In this document: positions 1 through 10,735 of the stretch, in pieces
Position numbering within the stretch: position 1 is the first letter of the stretch
Layout of the letters: every line of letters starts with the position of its first letter
From: Aquatica leii
Lineage: Eukaryota; Arthropoda; Insecta; Coleoptera; Lampyridae
DNA: 64,000 nucleotides
Assembly (NCBI GenBank): GCA_035610365.1
Contig: CM069436.1
Coordinates: 11,584,937-11,648,936 of the forward strand
Reading direction: 5' to 3'
Notes under the pieces: model-generated
What the model saw: only the letters and a program-made list of their open reading frames with translations
The model's database searches: none
Told to the model about the DNA's origin: nothing
Translations under genes and position numbers: made by a program

Positions 1-90
1 TTTAAAGTAATATGGATGCTAAAATTAAATTGTAGCCCGTCAAATCAACATTATGCAACTTTATTTTTGAGGAAATGGAAATTCGAAGAA
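1..90 (+). repeat. Left terminal inverted repeat of the mariner-like element
   Basis: This matches the reverse complement of 1552-1641 at 88 of 90 positions, starting TTTAAAGTAATATGGATG. The two differences are at positions 19 and 85. The repeat may extend left beyond the window. Confidence 0.95.
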
Positions 91-309
91 TAAAGACTAG
101 TAAAATTACATTTGAAAATTTTCTGTACGCTAAAAAAAACCAAATTGTGCCCGCATTTGCCTGCTAATAAACCAGATTACGATTCCAAAATGAAATAAAC
201 TTGAATTATATTCAAGTAAATAGGTATTAAAAATCAAGTTCGCATTGATTTGTTATAAAACATTTGAAGTGTTGAGAGTTTTGATAGAATTGTTTTACAA
301 GCTTCGAAA

Positions 310-1286
310 ATGAATGTAAAAGAAAAAATACTTGCAGTAAAACAATATTTTCGAGGTGTTTCAAAGGTCCAAATTCGAGAAGACTTTGCTGGTTTTTTCG
401 CAGATAGACCAATACCTTCTTTAAAAAGTATCAAAAAAACGATACAATTATTTGAAACCACTGGCTCCGTAAATCCACCTTGTAAACGTCAGCGTTCACC
501 ACCTTTACACGATCATGAAGACAACCCTCAGAAGTTGGCAGTTTTTGCAGCTGTAGACCAAGATCCTGATGTTAGTTTTCGAGAAATTGAAATTAATGTA
601 GGTGTTCCTCGGTCGTCAGCATTCAGGTACCTCAAACAGGAGAGCTTTAAAAGTTAGCGTTGGCAATGCGATCAAAACTTATTACCACACGATTATTATG
701 CTCGTATGAGATTTTGTGAAATAATTGCTGAAATGAACAATACCAATCGCGATTTTGTAAAAAAACATTTGTTTTTTGGATGAATGTTCATGGTCTCTCG
801 AAAATCCACACAAATTAGTAAATGGACCAAGTCAATGGCGACAAACTGTCAATGTTTGAATGGATTTGCTGGGAAGTCATGTTATTAGTCATTTTTTCAT
901 TGAAAGTACACTTACTTCCATAAAATATCATTACCTTCTACTAGTAAAAGTATTTCCACAACTAAATGATGTTGCAGGTGAAAATCACCAAGTTTGTTTT
1001 ATGCAGGATGGTGCTCCAGCCCATAATGCTAGACTAAACACTGGGCTTCTGAATGAAGCATTTCTAAATCAATGAATAGGCAAGAATGGTCCCATTACAC
1101 GGCCTGCTAGGTCACCTGATTTAAACCCGTGCGATTTTTTTGTGGAGTTACATAAAAGAAAAATTATTCAAAGGAGAAAAACGGTATAAAAATAAGGACG
1201 CACTAAAAGATAAAATTCAAGTGATATGCCGAGCTATTACCATTCGTAAATTAGCCGAAACACAAAAAGACTTGTTGAACGGCTAA
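310..1286 (+). pseudogene. Mariner-like transposase, D41D-type spacing, broken
   Basis: The protein would cut and rejoin the transposon ends. Codons 310-657 encode a helix-turn-helix DNA-binding region of the kind found in insect mariner relatives, ending RYLKQESFKS. A stop follows at 655-657. The next part includes QNLLPHDYYARMRFCEI, then a frameshift near 770 and the first catalytic Asp in LDECSWSL (779-781). The second Asp is in MQDGAPAH (1007-1009) and the third in SPDLNPCDFF (1133-1135), with 41 residues between them. A TGA stands where Trp is expected at 1073-1075, and a further frameshift near 1140 moves the C-terminus (starting WSYIKEKLF) to another frame, ending in TAA at 1286. Mos1-type mariners have 34 residues between the last two acids; the longer spacing suggests another mariner subfamily. 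Confidence 0.88.
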
Positions 1287-1551
1287 TTTATTGTACAGTT
1301 CAAGCAGGAGGCATTTTTGAACACCTCATACCCAAATAAGTGATTCGCCGTGGTCGTTCCGCCAAGCAACGGTTCGGCCAAAAATTCTCAATTGAAATGA
1401 ATTTTTCTGCACGACGATTATTCGAGCAATCTTCCTGCGTTCGACCTATTGGTACCACGATGAGTGTTCGTAGATACCTATGTAAATGTAATTTTATGTT
1501 TGACTAATTATTTTTTTTTCTAGTTTGCTACAGAAAGTTTTCCAAAAATTG

Positions 1552-1641
1552 TTCTTCAAATTTCCATTTCCTCAAAAATAAAGTTGCATAATGTTGATTT
1601 GACGGGCTACAATTTAATTTTAACATCCATATTACTTTAAA
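1552..1641 (-). repeat. Right terminal inverted repeat of the mariner-like element
   Basis: This is the reverse complement of bases 1-90 with two mismatches. Confidence 0.95.
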
Positions 1642-2510
1642 AACCGAAGATAGCCGGTTTGAATCGCATGCGCGAAAAACCTTCAAAATTATAATCAAAA
1701 ATTGTTTTTAGAAACGTTTTAAATGCCACTTTTAATCTGCGTCAAAATTTTTGTGATTTTTTAATTTGGGAAGCAGGTAAAAAATAATTTTTATTTTCCC
1801 ATGTTAAATCCCATGGGGTACCCCTAGCGTGGGACACAAGGTATATGATTCCATTTGAAAAAATTTAGTCTTGCCCCAAAAACCATTTTGATGAACTTTA
1901 TTTGCTCATAAATCATATAATTTAGTCTCTTTGACGGATTTTGGTTTTTTAGCATTAAACAGGTCAATTAGAATAAATCGGAACCGTCATCGTAGATGAA
2001 AAACTAAAAATTGAGTTATAATAAATAACTATTTATTTTTAAAATGTCATTTATGTAGTATCATTGGATTCAGAAAATTATGCCGATTTTATAAATACAT
2101 GCAAGAAACTCCATTTAAAAATCAAATGTTTGTGTCACTTCTGGCAAAACCGAAAGTGAAAAAAAAATTACTTGAATTTCAAACACTGCCGTTTATTATG
2201 TATATAAGATATTCCAATTATCTTTAAAACTAAAGGGGTGTACCATAATCCTGCTACACACATGTCAGAGAATCAAATCAAAGTTTGCACAGAGTGGTCA
2301 AAGTAACTCAAAATTGATAACTTTCAAGATTGTATTATCCATTATAAAATTTAACTCAAAATGAGATTTTCAATTATAATTATAAATAATTTAATGCCTT
2401 TTGACATAAACATAAATAAAACTGTTAAATTTTAATTTATTAATTTATTTATTAATTGTAAGTATTTTAAGAATTTTAAGGTTTAGATTTTACTTTAGTT
2501 GATAATTTTA

Positions 2511-2556
2511 GAGGCCCGATGATGACCGTTAGGCCGAAACATGTAGCCACCAAGAA
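2511..2556 (+). ncRNA. Degenerate hammerhead-like / PLE-terminal motif
   Basis: The order CCGATGA, a short CC/GG hairpin, GGCCGAAAC, then GTA followed by GCC resembles a hammerhead core (CUGANGA, stem II, GAAA, cleavage triplet). One core base differs (C for U4) and the spacer between GAAAC and GTA is two bases rather than four. GGC before the core can pair with GCC after GTA. It is probably a decayed relative of the ribozymes found elsewhere in this window, or a coincidence. Confidence 0.28.
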
Positions 2557-4044
2557 TTAATAAATAAAAAACAATTATAATTATAATTGGTAACTTTCGT
2601 TTACGTAAACCTTAAGTTTGAAATAAACTATGTAGTTAGTATCTAAAAATTAAAAATTGATTTTCTATGATTTTGTTTTATTGGAGTAAACTCGTACAGC
2701 AAGGTAGTAAAATAAGATATTTTTTGATGGGTAGTATTCAGGGTTAAAGAATCTTAATTATTTTTAAATATTTATATATAATTTATTAACCGCAAAATAA
2801 ATAAACGTTATAACAAATGAAATAAAAAAAAACATAAACATAAACCACATTTAAATATTTCTTTATTTAAAATAAAATTAAAAAAATATTTTGTATTTTT
2901 TTCAGTGTAAACACACTGAAACTGTTATAAAATTTTGTGTTTGATTTAAAACACAAACAAAACATTTGTTAATAAAACAAAATGTTTTTTTAACGTAAGC
3001 GTTAAAAATTAGATTTTTCCTCTAACCGGAAAAATCTGTGCACGTTCCTGTGTGGCAAATTGATTCCAACATTAGAATCTTCGAAAGTAATTAAACGCAA
3101 AAATTCTTTTTCCGTTAGATAATTACGTTTCGTCGCTTAAAAGTAATTTATGGATAAACTCCGGGTTTTAATTTTTTTATTTAAATTAAAAACTTTCGAA
3201 CAAGTATTAAAAAAAACGACAACAATAAGAAAGTTACGTAAATTCCGTGACACTTTCAAACAAAGTTTTCTAGAATAGCGTGTTCTATTTTCAAACTTCT
3301 ATATAAGTTACTGCTCGTCCACTGTCCAATTTATATAACATAAATTTATGGTAAAGGTTACATTAATTAGCAGTTCTAATGTAATTATTAATATTCAAAC
3401 AGCATTTTAGTTTCAATAATATATCACGTCGACGAGAGAATCAAAGTAAGTTGAAATTGTAGTTTGCAATTAGTTTTGCATATATTATTTATTCCGCGCA
3501 GTGAAAATAGATTTTGGTTTGAATGAGTAAGCTCTAATTTATTTAAACTTAACAATGGTTCAAACAATACCATAAAATTGTAACAATAAAACAAATCTGT
3601 CATTTGACAAAAAAAGCATTAGTTGGAGATACTCAAACTGAGTTTGACAAGAACTAACAGCTGGTTCAGAAATAAATAATAGATTTGTAAAAAAAAAATT
3701 CGAGACGAATAATAATTTCTTTTGCTTGTTAATTGCACAATAAAATATTGCTTAGTTTTTTTTTATAATCGCAGACAATTTACTACAAACAATGTTTACC
3801 TAAAGTTTTGTTTTATTATTTAAATTACAAAACGATATAAAAAACAATAAAATTAAACTTTTTAACAACCAAATACAAAGTTTATGCTAGTTAATAATTT
3901 CACAAAAAATAATAAAATTTAAGAAGCTGTTTGTCTCATTTCAAAACAATAAAGAAGACATTAATGTAATGGCGAAGGCTTCCACGGCCGAAATCTATAC
4001 TAAGTTAAGAATGTCTTCCGGGTTTGAACCGTGTCATTGTTGTT

Positions 4045-4100
4045 GTAACCGAAGTGGCCAACGTTTCGCCCACTTTTGTAAGGGGTTCCATCAGGGCGTG
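4045..4100 (-). ncRNA. Weak hammerhead-like motif upstream of the Jockey element
   Basis: On the minus strand CTGATGG is followed by a CCC/GGG-containing hairpin, then GCGAAAC and, after four bases, GCC. The last core A is G and the expected GUC is GCC, so it would not cleave. No convincing stem I is visible. The phrase around GCGAAACGTTGGCC resembles terminal regions of Penelope-like elements. Confidence 0.2.
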
Positions 4101-4228
4101 AGATAAATCGCAAAACTCAAACAAGCAACCGAAATCTAACTAAGAGCTTCTCAAAAGTTAGGTTATCCACTTGTTCCACTCCTACCAGCTGAAGGGGGAC
4201 CAACAGCTAAAGGCCGTCATCAGAGGGA

Positions 4229-4890
4229 TGCCGCATTACCACTCGACGACGCTGCCGCTTACCTTAGTCGCAAAGGTATAGACGTGATTAAGATAACTCG
4301 CATGATTTCAGGACGTTCCAAGCGACCAACGCCGCTTCTTTTGGTTCAAATTTGGAAGGCTTCGCAGACGAAAGCGATCTTCGATATTACCAATATCGGA
4401 ATCGTCGACGTCCGCGTGGAGACACCCTATCCCTGAGGCGACGTCGAGCAGTGCTACCAGTGCCAGCGCTTCGGCCACTCCGCGAAAGGATGTCGAGGGA
4501 CCCCTCGATGCGTGAAGTGCCTAGAGTTCTACTTCAGCTACGAGTGCCCGAAAAAGCGTGAAAGCGGTGCGGTGACGTGCTGCAACTGCAGAAACTACAG
4601 TCTCGCAAACTACAAGGGATGCCCGGCTCACCCTAGACAGCGACAGGTAAGTACTCACCGTAGTAATCGTTCTGCTACTGTTTCAGCAGTTCCACGAGTA
4701 GCCGCCAGGCCGGTGAACCCAGCCGTCTCGTTTGCCTTGGTGACAAGACCGGTTGAGACCACCGCTTCTGCGCCAACCACCACCGCCAGACAGACGAAAA
4801 CTCAGAAGTACGTCCACACCGAGGTTACCAAGGAAGAGTTCCTCGATCAACTCCGTTCCCGCAACCAGTATTGGCACGCAGCAAGAAGAA
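4229..4890 (+). pseudogene. Jockey ORF1 (gag-like, CCHC zinc knuckles), partial
   Basis: ORF1 proteins of Jockey elements bind element RNA. The frame reads through RKGIDVIKITRM and a pre-knuckle domain, meets a TGA near 4432-4434, then gives a first CCHC knuckle CYQCQRFGHSAKGC. The second knuckle has Tyr where His belongs (CVKCLEFYFSYEC), and the third has Ser (CCNCRNYSLANYKGC), so two of three are damaged. A Pro/Thr-rich tail follows, as in Jockey gags. This frame continues without a stop into the endonuclease of ORF2, which is normally a separate ORF. The start codon is not preserved or not recognisable. Confidence 0.85.
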
Positions 4891-4892
4891 GA

Positions 4893-6895
4893 AAACCGAA
4901 CTCCCTTCTCATCACGATCTGGAACGCTAACGGTATCATTAATAAAAAACTTAAATTTCAGGAATTTCTCTACCGCCGTAACATCGATGTCGCTCATGTT
5001 TCCGAAACTCATCTTCGGAACTGCGACAATCCAAACATTCCCAATTATTCGAAATATAATACCAACCGAACCACAGGTCGCGGAGAAGGTACGGCCGTTT
5101 ACGTTAAACGGTCTATCTCCCACTACCACATTCTAACCCCACAACTTCAGAATCTTAAAGCAACCCAAATTGTCATTAGAACGGCAGTCAACGGAGACAT
5201 AGTTCTCTGTGTTGCTTATATCCCACTCACTAAAGACGTCATTCCCGCAGATTTAGACGCAATTTTTAACGCCAGGACCCCCACAATTCTCGCAGGAAAC
5301 CTTAACGCAAAACATCCAGACTGGCACAGCAAGAAATCGAACCGCAACGGTCGACTCCTGTAAGACCTCGCCAGCATCCGAAATTTCGTCGTAGACGGAC
5401 TCTACGAACCCACCATCCATCCTCACAACGGACTTCCCAACGTCATCGACATAGCCATTTTAAATAACATTAAGCTACTCCACGATTTAACTACCGTTTC
5501 CGACCTTAGTTCCGACCACGAGCCCGTGCTCTTACAACTCGGTGATCAATCAGAAAACGATAACCTTCAGTTCGAAACGAACATCACCATGTGGCCAATT
5601 TTCCAATTTGAGGCTTCAACTCTCAATTCAAATTCGTAACCAGATCACCGAGAAAAATTGCCTTAGACGTAGATGGCAACGCACTCGTCACCCAAACGAT
5701 AAAAGAGCTCTTAACGCAGCTCAAAACGCTATTCGAACCCAGATCAAAACCCATCGCAATTTTCTTTTTAATGACAAACTTCAGCCGCTAAATTCACAAG
5801 ACCACAGCGTCTGGTAAATGACCAACATCCTGAAAAACAGAAACAATTTTCCCATGCCCGCTATTCACAGCCCCAGAGGTCTGTTCTACACGGATCTAGA
5901 CAAAGCCGAAGCGTTCGCCGACACGCTCGAACTCTATTTCAGAGCAAAGCTTTCTCGGTAACAACGGCATTTCCAACAAAGCTTTCAAACTTCAACCTCA
6001 AACCCGGAAAAGATCACGTCATGCCGCAAAATTACCGTCCAATTAGCTTACTTCCGACGTTTGGTAAGCTATTGGAAAGAATCATCCTCACCCGATTACA
6101 GGAACAGGTCGACACCAACCAAATTATTCCACAAGAACAGTTCGGTTTTCGTAAAAAACATTTTGCCGTGCACCAAGCCCTCCGCGTCGTAAAGCAGATC
6201 ATCATCGAGAAGGCGTTCGACAAGGTCTGACATCGCGGCCTGCTGTACAAGATGCACCATTTAGACATCAACAATTCCATGGTACAACTCATCGGCTCCT
6301 TCCTCAATCGACGCTCGTTTGCGATCAAACTTCGCACCGCCAAATCCACTCCACGTAACATAGATGCCGGCGTTCCTCAGAGATCCACGCTATCTCCACT
6401 TCTATACAACATCTTCACCGCGGACGTCCCAAAAATTGACGGACTCACGTACACTTTCTACGCCGACGACAGCACCGTTTTGGCACTATCCCGCTCGCCC
6501 GCTCAAGCCGAGAGAAATCTTCAAATGGCTCTCACTTTGCTCGACAACTGGTACGACGACTGGCGAATAAAAGTCAATCCCACGAAAAGCGCCGCCGTCC
6601 TCTTCAACCAAAAAAACATCGAACCCGCAAGCCTCACTCTAGACAAGAAATTGTTATGGAAATCCTACATCACCCAGAAGTTCGCCTCTTCGAACGGCCT
6701 ACTGGTTAAGTTATATCCGATGCTGTGCCGCAACAGCCGCCTCAGCATCGACAACAAATTACTCATCGATAAGACGATCATCCGCTCTGCCACCACGTAC
6801 GCAGCATAAGTAAGTTCTACGCTGCCAAAACTTACACTACCAGGATCTAAATCTTCCAAAAGAAGATCCTCAGAATTATTACGAACCCAAAGCCC
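4893..6895 (+). pseudogene. Jockey ORF2 (endonuclease and reverse transcriptase), deleted
   Basis: ORF2 nicks target DNA and reverse transcribes the element RNA at the nick. It opens with LLITIWNANGI and continues through SETHLR and GNLNAKHPDWHS, the landmarks of the endonuclease. A stop lies at 5361-5363. Around 5880-6020 the linker phrase YTDLDKAEAFADTLE is followed almost at once by NGISNKAF and then GKDHVMPQNYRPISLLP, so the intervening RT segment has been deleted. The RT continues through EQFGFRKKH, a stop after EKAFDKV, GVPQRSTLSP and the catalytic FYADD (about 6456-6470). Loss of homology after KILRIITNPKPFEFNFTL shows truncation. It cannot encode an active enzyme. Confidence 0.87.
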
Positions 6896-7233
6896 TTTGA
6901 GTTTAATTTTACGTTGAATTTAATTTTAATGCATTTTTACGTTTCCGTAAAAAAAAATTTTATTAAATTTTATTTTGGTTTTTTGAACTACAAACCTTAC
7001 TGGTACACTTTTGATTTTGATTTCTACTTTCACAATTTTTAGTTTTCTAAATTAATCACAAATTTTAAAATTTGAGTCACCACTACGTTGACTGAGCACC
7101 GGCAATTACTTTTTTTATGTTACTTTTATTTAGGCAATTACCGCGTTATATTATGCAATAATATATAATTTTTTTTAACTAAATTTCTAGATAATAAAAA
7201 AACAAGAAGTACAAATGCAATTATTTAAATTGT

Positions 7234-7370
7234 TAAACACTCTACAATAAAACAATAGCATTTCAGTAATCAACGTTTACTTGTAAAGTATTTAAATACA
7301 TTATTTATAAATATAAGTTACAGTTTTCTTATAAACGTTACAAAGCAGAAAATAATTAATTTTAAACAAT
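7234..7370 (-). repeat. Fragment of the 280-bp hammerhead-associated repeat family
   Basis: The phrases TTTCAGTAATCAACGTTTAC and TTGTAAAGTATTTAAA here align with TTTTAGTAATCAAACTTTAC and TTGTAAACATGAGTAAA at 19460-19490, and AAACGTTA also recurs in step. The hammerhead portion itself is not present. Orientation is given to match the copy at 19.4-19.9 kb. Confidence 0.45.
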
Positions 7371-7629
7371 AAAATTATTGTTCATTATCTGCAGGATGTA
7401 TTTAAACATTAGAACATAAGTACAAGCAAAAATGTCAAAACAAAAAGTTCATTAAAAGAATCAAAATTTTTAGCAAAATAAAACGCAAATTACGAACCTG
7501 TAGTCTCCTAAGCTTGTTGACACCACGAATAAAAATTTGTTTTAAGACACTTTTACGCGGGATTAAACACCCTGGTTCAATACTTCGATTTTGACGTTAG
7601 TTCATCTGTTTGCCTCCTTGTCGCACTTT

Positions 7630-7827
7630 TTAATGAGATTGTTTTCTTTCATGTAGTTTCAAACGCAGTGTTTGTTGAAATGGTAATCGAATAAGGTTAT
7701 ATATAAAGGTAATTTTGGTGGTTAGTTGGCTGATAATCGTACAAAATAACTTAAGTATTGGTATGTAGTTGTCAGGGGTTAAAGTCGCCCCCTTTAGATG
7801 TAGTAGTACTGCGGAAGGCTTCAACAA
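7630..7827 (-). pseudogene. Possible LINE reverse-transcriptase fragment
   Basis: A 65-codon minus-strand frame contains GATLTPDNYIPILK followed by a hydrophobic helix, resembling the RT entry motif in which a Gly-rich turn precedes Asp-Asn-Tyr-Arg-Pro-Ile. The Arg is Ile here and nothing else of the domain is preserved, so chance similarity is possible. Confidence 0.25.
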
Positions 7828-9664
7828 TGGTACAGTGTGAATCTTTCGAGTGGAAAAACTTTCCTATTTCGTAAAGCAATTACGGCTTATTAAAGTCACT
7901 GTATTAGTATATATCGTGGGTTTGCGTGTACGTTGTGTTTGACAATCCCAATTTTTGCCTTGATGGTGGATAATTAAAAATCTTCCGACGGTTAATGGTT
8001 TGATTAGTTGTGGTGTCCGATCGAGATTCCGGACGACGTCATCTGGCCTAAGCTAACCAAGAGCTCGTCTTCGAACAATCAAGGTATTTATGGATTAACG
8101 ATTAAGTTTTAATTCGTGAGTTCAGTGTTTGAAAAGCTTTGAAATTAGTTATTAAAATTTATTGATAGATATTGAATATTTAGATGAATCAAACTGAGCG
8201 TAATCTGCTTAATAACGCCTTTGTTACATGCTTAATAAAATGGTTTGTTAGCTACACTACTCAGAAAAATTAACTCTATCGAAACTCGAAAAAAATATGG
8301 GTTGCTATTTTAAAAAATTTGTCGATCACGTCATAACTGGGAAACAACACACAAACAAAAAATGTCAATGGCGGAAAAAAGTGATATTTCAACAAACTAA
8401 ATCGATGTGTTCGAGGAAATTTTCACAAAATAACGAATTTATTACATACCTTACGAGCTCACTGTATAAATATATAATGTTTTATATGTATTTTTATGTT
8501 GGATATTTAAATTAATTTTAGTTAAACAGAAGATGCTTTCTAATAAATTAAGTTTATGCGTTTGTGATTGATATGCAAGTGTAATAAAACGTGAAAACGT
8601 TTAGAAACTAGATTAATGAGAAAACAGAAAATTTTGTTTGTAAAGTAATTTATAAACTGTTAAGTAGAAATTTGTAAGTTACATTTGATGTTTTGTAATC
8701 TTTTCTAAAAGATAGATTAGGCGTTATCGCTTCAGCCTTTGAATTAGCTTCTGAATATCAAACTTTTTGTCTCTTTGTTTTGTTAATATAAGTAATGAAT
8801 TACAAAATGTTTGCTATAAAATAAGTGCCGAGAAACAATTTATCTTGCAAATTTAAAAGATACTTCTGAAGCTTTAAATACAGTATACTGTTGTATTACA
8901 CGTTTTGAAATAAAGCATTGTTTTTTTAACGAATAAGCAGAATATTAAAACGCTAATTTTGAAATTTCTATAAATTTATTTAAGTAAATTTTGTTGTCAG
9001 TAAACTTTGAGTGGGGTATTTAAATTAAATTTTAGAATAACAAATGCTTAAACATTATTAATCAAAAGCTCGTTTTTCCAACATTTTATTAATATTTTTT
9101 TATATAAAAATTGTTAAAAATAAAATTTAAACTGTAAACGTAATATATAAAAATAAATGTCATCTAACATGTTACATGCAAACAAACGATGTAAAGATAA
9201 CTAAACGGTTGATTAATTGTTTAAGTTTGTATAAAATATAACACCACACTTATGTCTAAGTTCTAAATATTCTAGAGTTTTTTTGTTTATTTTATGAAAG
9301 TTATACTTATGTTTGTCTTATTCTATTTTTTTTATGTTTTAACGCATGTAATGTTTTGTGCTTCCGCTCGTGATTTACAAGCAGCAAAAATTTACTTTTT
9401 TGGCTTAGACCGGTAAAATGTAGTAGAATTTTATAACTAGGAATTGGCACTAACACAAAATATAATAAATTTGTTTATACCTTACCATTGGTAAAAAGAA
9501 TAACAATTGTATTTTTATCTAAATTAAACTGCAACATTCGAAGTTTAGATTTTGAAGTGAAAGTGTCGTATTTTGATATCGCCGCGCACACATTGTAAAC
9601 ATTGCTGGTAATTATTAAATTAACTTAAATCTAATAGTGCATAAATTCTGTCTAATCTAAATTT

Positions 9665-9690
9665 AATTCCCCAATAATAATTGGGGAATT
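9665..9690. repeat. Perfect 11-bp palindrome arms 27 bases before the LINE ORF1
   Basis: AATTCCCCAAT and ATTGGGGAATT are exact reverse complements separated by four bases. It ends 27 bases before the ORF1 start codon at 9718 and would fold as a hairpin in the element's 5' leader. Confidence 0.8.
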
Positions 9691-9717
9691 ACACAAACAT
9701 CTAATACCTTAAACACT

Positions 9718-10735
9718 ATGAATCTATCTACATCCAGTGCCCCCAGCCACAGGGGTTCTGACAACAACGAACCAAAGACATCAAACCTTACATCAACTCA
9801 ATTATTTTCAACCATCCTTAAAACAACACCAACCTTTACATACCCAAAAAAAGATCGAGCTATTTTACTAAATTCAGTCACAAGTTTAAAAATTAGAGAT
9901 AATAATATACGCAATTGGCAACATAGTGCACCCGAAAAACATAGTACCAGCATCTCGAATTTCAAATGAAAGAATTTGTATATACTTTACAAGCATACAA
10001 ATCGTAGATAAATTACTCGAAACCAAAAATACAATCGTCATTGAAAACACCTTCAATAAAATTAATCTTATCAAATATTCTGCCTATCATTCCAAACGAG
10101 TATATTGAAAATGTTTTAAAAGAAAATTTACATTTGAAATTAATGTCACCAATACATTTTATTAAAGCGGGACTAGATAACGCAGAATACGCCCATACCT
10201 ATAGATTCCGACGTTTTACATATGTAACAATGGAAGATTATATTGATATTCCCAATTCACGTTTGATAAATATTGAAGGAGATAATTACCGCATATTTTT
10301 AGAAATCGACGAATCTAAATCTAAACCCTAGAAACGTTTAAGCAACCAAAAGCAATTGTTACCACTAAACGAACAAAACCTACAAAGAAACCTAAACAAA
10401 ACTCCGACACAGAAGACGCAGTAGAAAACATGTTATCACCAATTAAACAGTATCTAAGTAATCAAAAAAAAATTTTGAATTTACGTTTTCCGAATTTCAA
10501 AGTTTTTATAATAAAATTGTAACATCACCTCATCCATTAGAAGTAGCAGTATCATTTATGCCTAACATAGACAAATTAATCGACATATTAAAAGATCTAT
10601 ATCCGCTCCTCACCCATCAAAAGATAAAATATCGCTTTACTCGAATAATTAACGTCATACGCAAAACGAGAGACCGGGACAGCGAATACAGCAGTTCTTC
10701 TCAAGAATCATACATAGACAATGCTGATATACGAT
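9718..10735 (+). pseudogene. ORF1 (gag-like) of the I/Nimb-like LINE, frameshifted
   Basis: The reading begins at ATG 9718 (MNLSTSSAPS), moves to a second frame near 9926 (HPKNIVPASRISNERICIYF) and a third near 10041 (SNILPIIPNEYIENVLKEN through SPIHFIKAGL, FRRFTYV and NYRIFLEIDE, ending at 10331). The blocks resemble ORF1 proteins of insect I-type LINEs, where Ile-x-Phe-x-Lys-Ala-Gly and Phe-Arg-Arg-x-x-Tyr precede a CCHC knuckle. The zinc knuckle is missing here, apparently lost in a deletion. The following 400 bases give a Lys-rich tail (TKRTKPTKKPKQ) in another frame up to ORF2. Confidence 0.75.

Larger units (their letters stand above)
1..1641 (+). mobile_element. Tc1/mariner-superfamily DNA transposon, near-complete but defective
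   Basis: The first and last 90 bases of this interval are inverted copies of one another with only two mismatches, and they enclose a broken mariner-type transposase on the plus strand. The interval starts at the window edge, so the left TA target site cannot be checked. The inverted repeats are much longer than the roughly 30 bases of classical mariner. High repeat identity suggests insertion was recent relative to the other elements here, although the transposase is inactivated by stops and frameshifts, so it could only move with a transposase supplied elsewhere. Confidence 0.92.
1642..4160. other. AT-rich non-coding stretch
   Basis: I see no gene here. The stretch is dominated by A/T runs. 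Two short motifs resemble decayed hammerhead or PLE-terminal sequences (2515-2545 plus, and 4045-4100 minus) and are listed separately. The rise in GC from about 3960 marks the approach to the Jockey element. Confidence 0.6.
4170..6905 (+). mobile_element. Jockey-clade non-LTR retrotransposon, internally deleted and 3'-truncated
   Basis: The segment is visibly richer in G and C than its surroundings and encodes, in order, a gag-like protein with zinc knuckles, an apurinic-type endonuclease and a reverse transcriptase, the arrangement of Jockey elements. The homology ends abruptly near 6905 where AT-rich DNA resumes, before any 3' untranslated region or A tail. About 5960-6010 joins endonuclease-linker sequence directly to the middle of the reverse transcriptase, so a large part of the N-terminal RT region is gone. 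Confidence 0.88.
6906..9655. other. AT-rich stretch with only short relics
   Basis: No intact gene is visible. It holds a fragment related to the 280-bp repeat family near 7234-7370 and a doubtful reverse-transcriptase relic at 7630-7830 (minus). A somewhat more GC-balanced section at about 7500-8150 contains no reading frame I recognise. A 72-codon plus-strand frame at 8297-8515 has no recognisable similarity and I do not count it as a gene. Confidence 0.5.
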
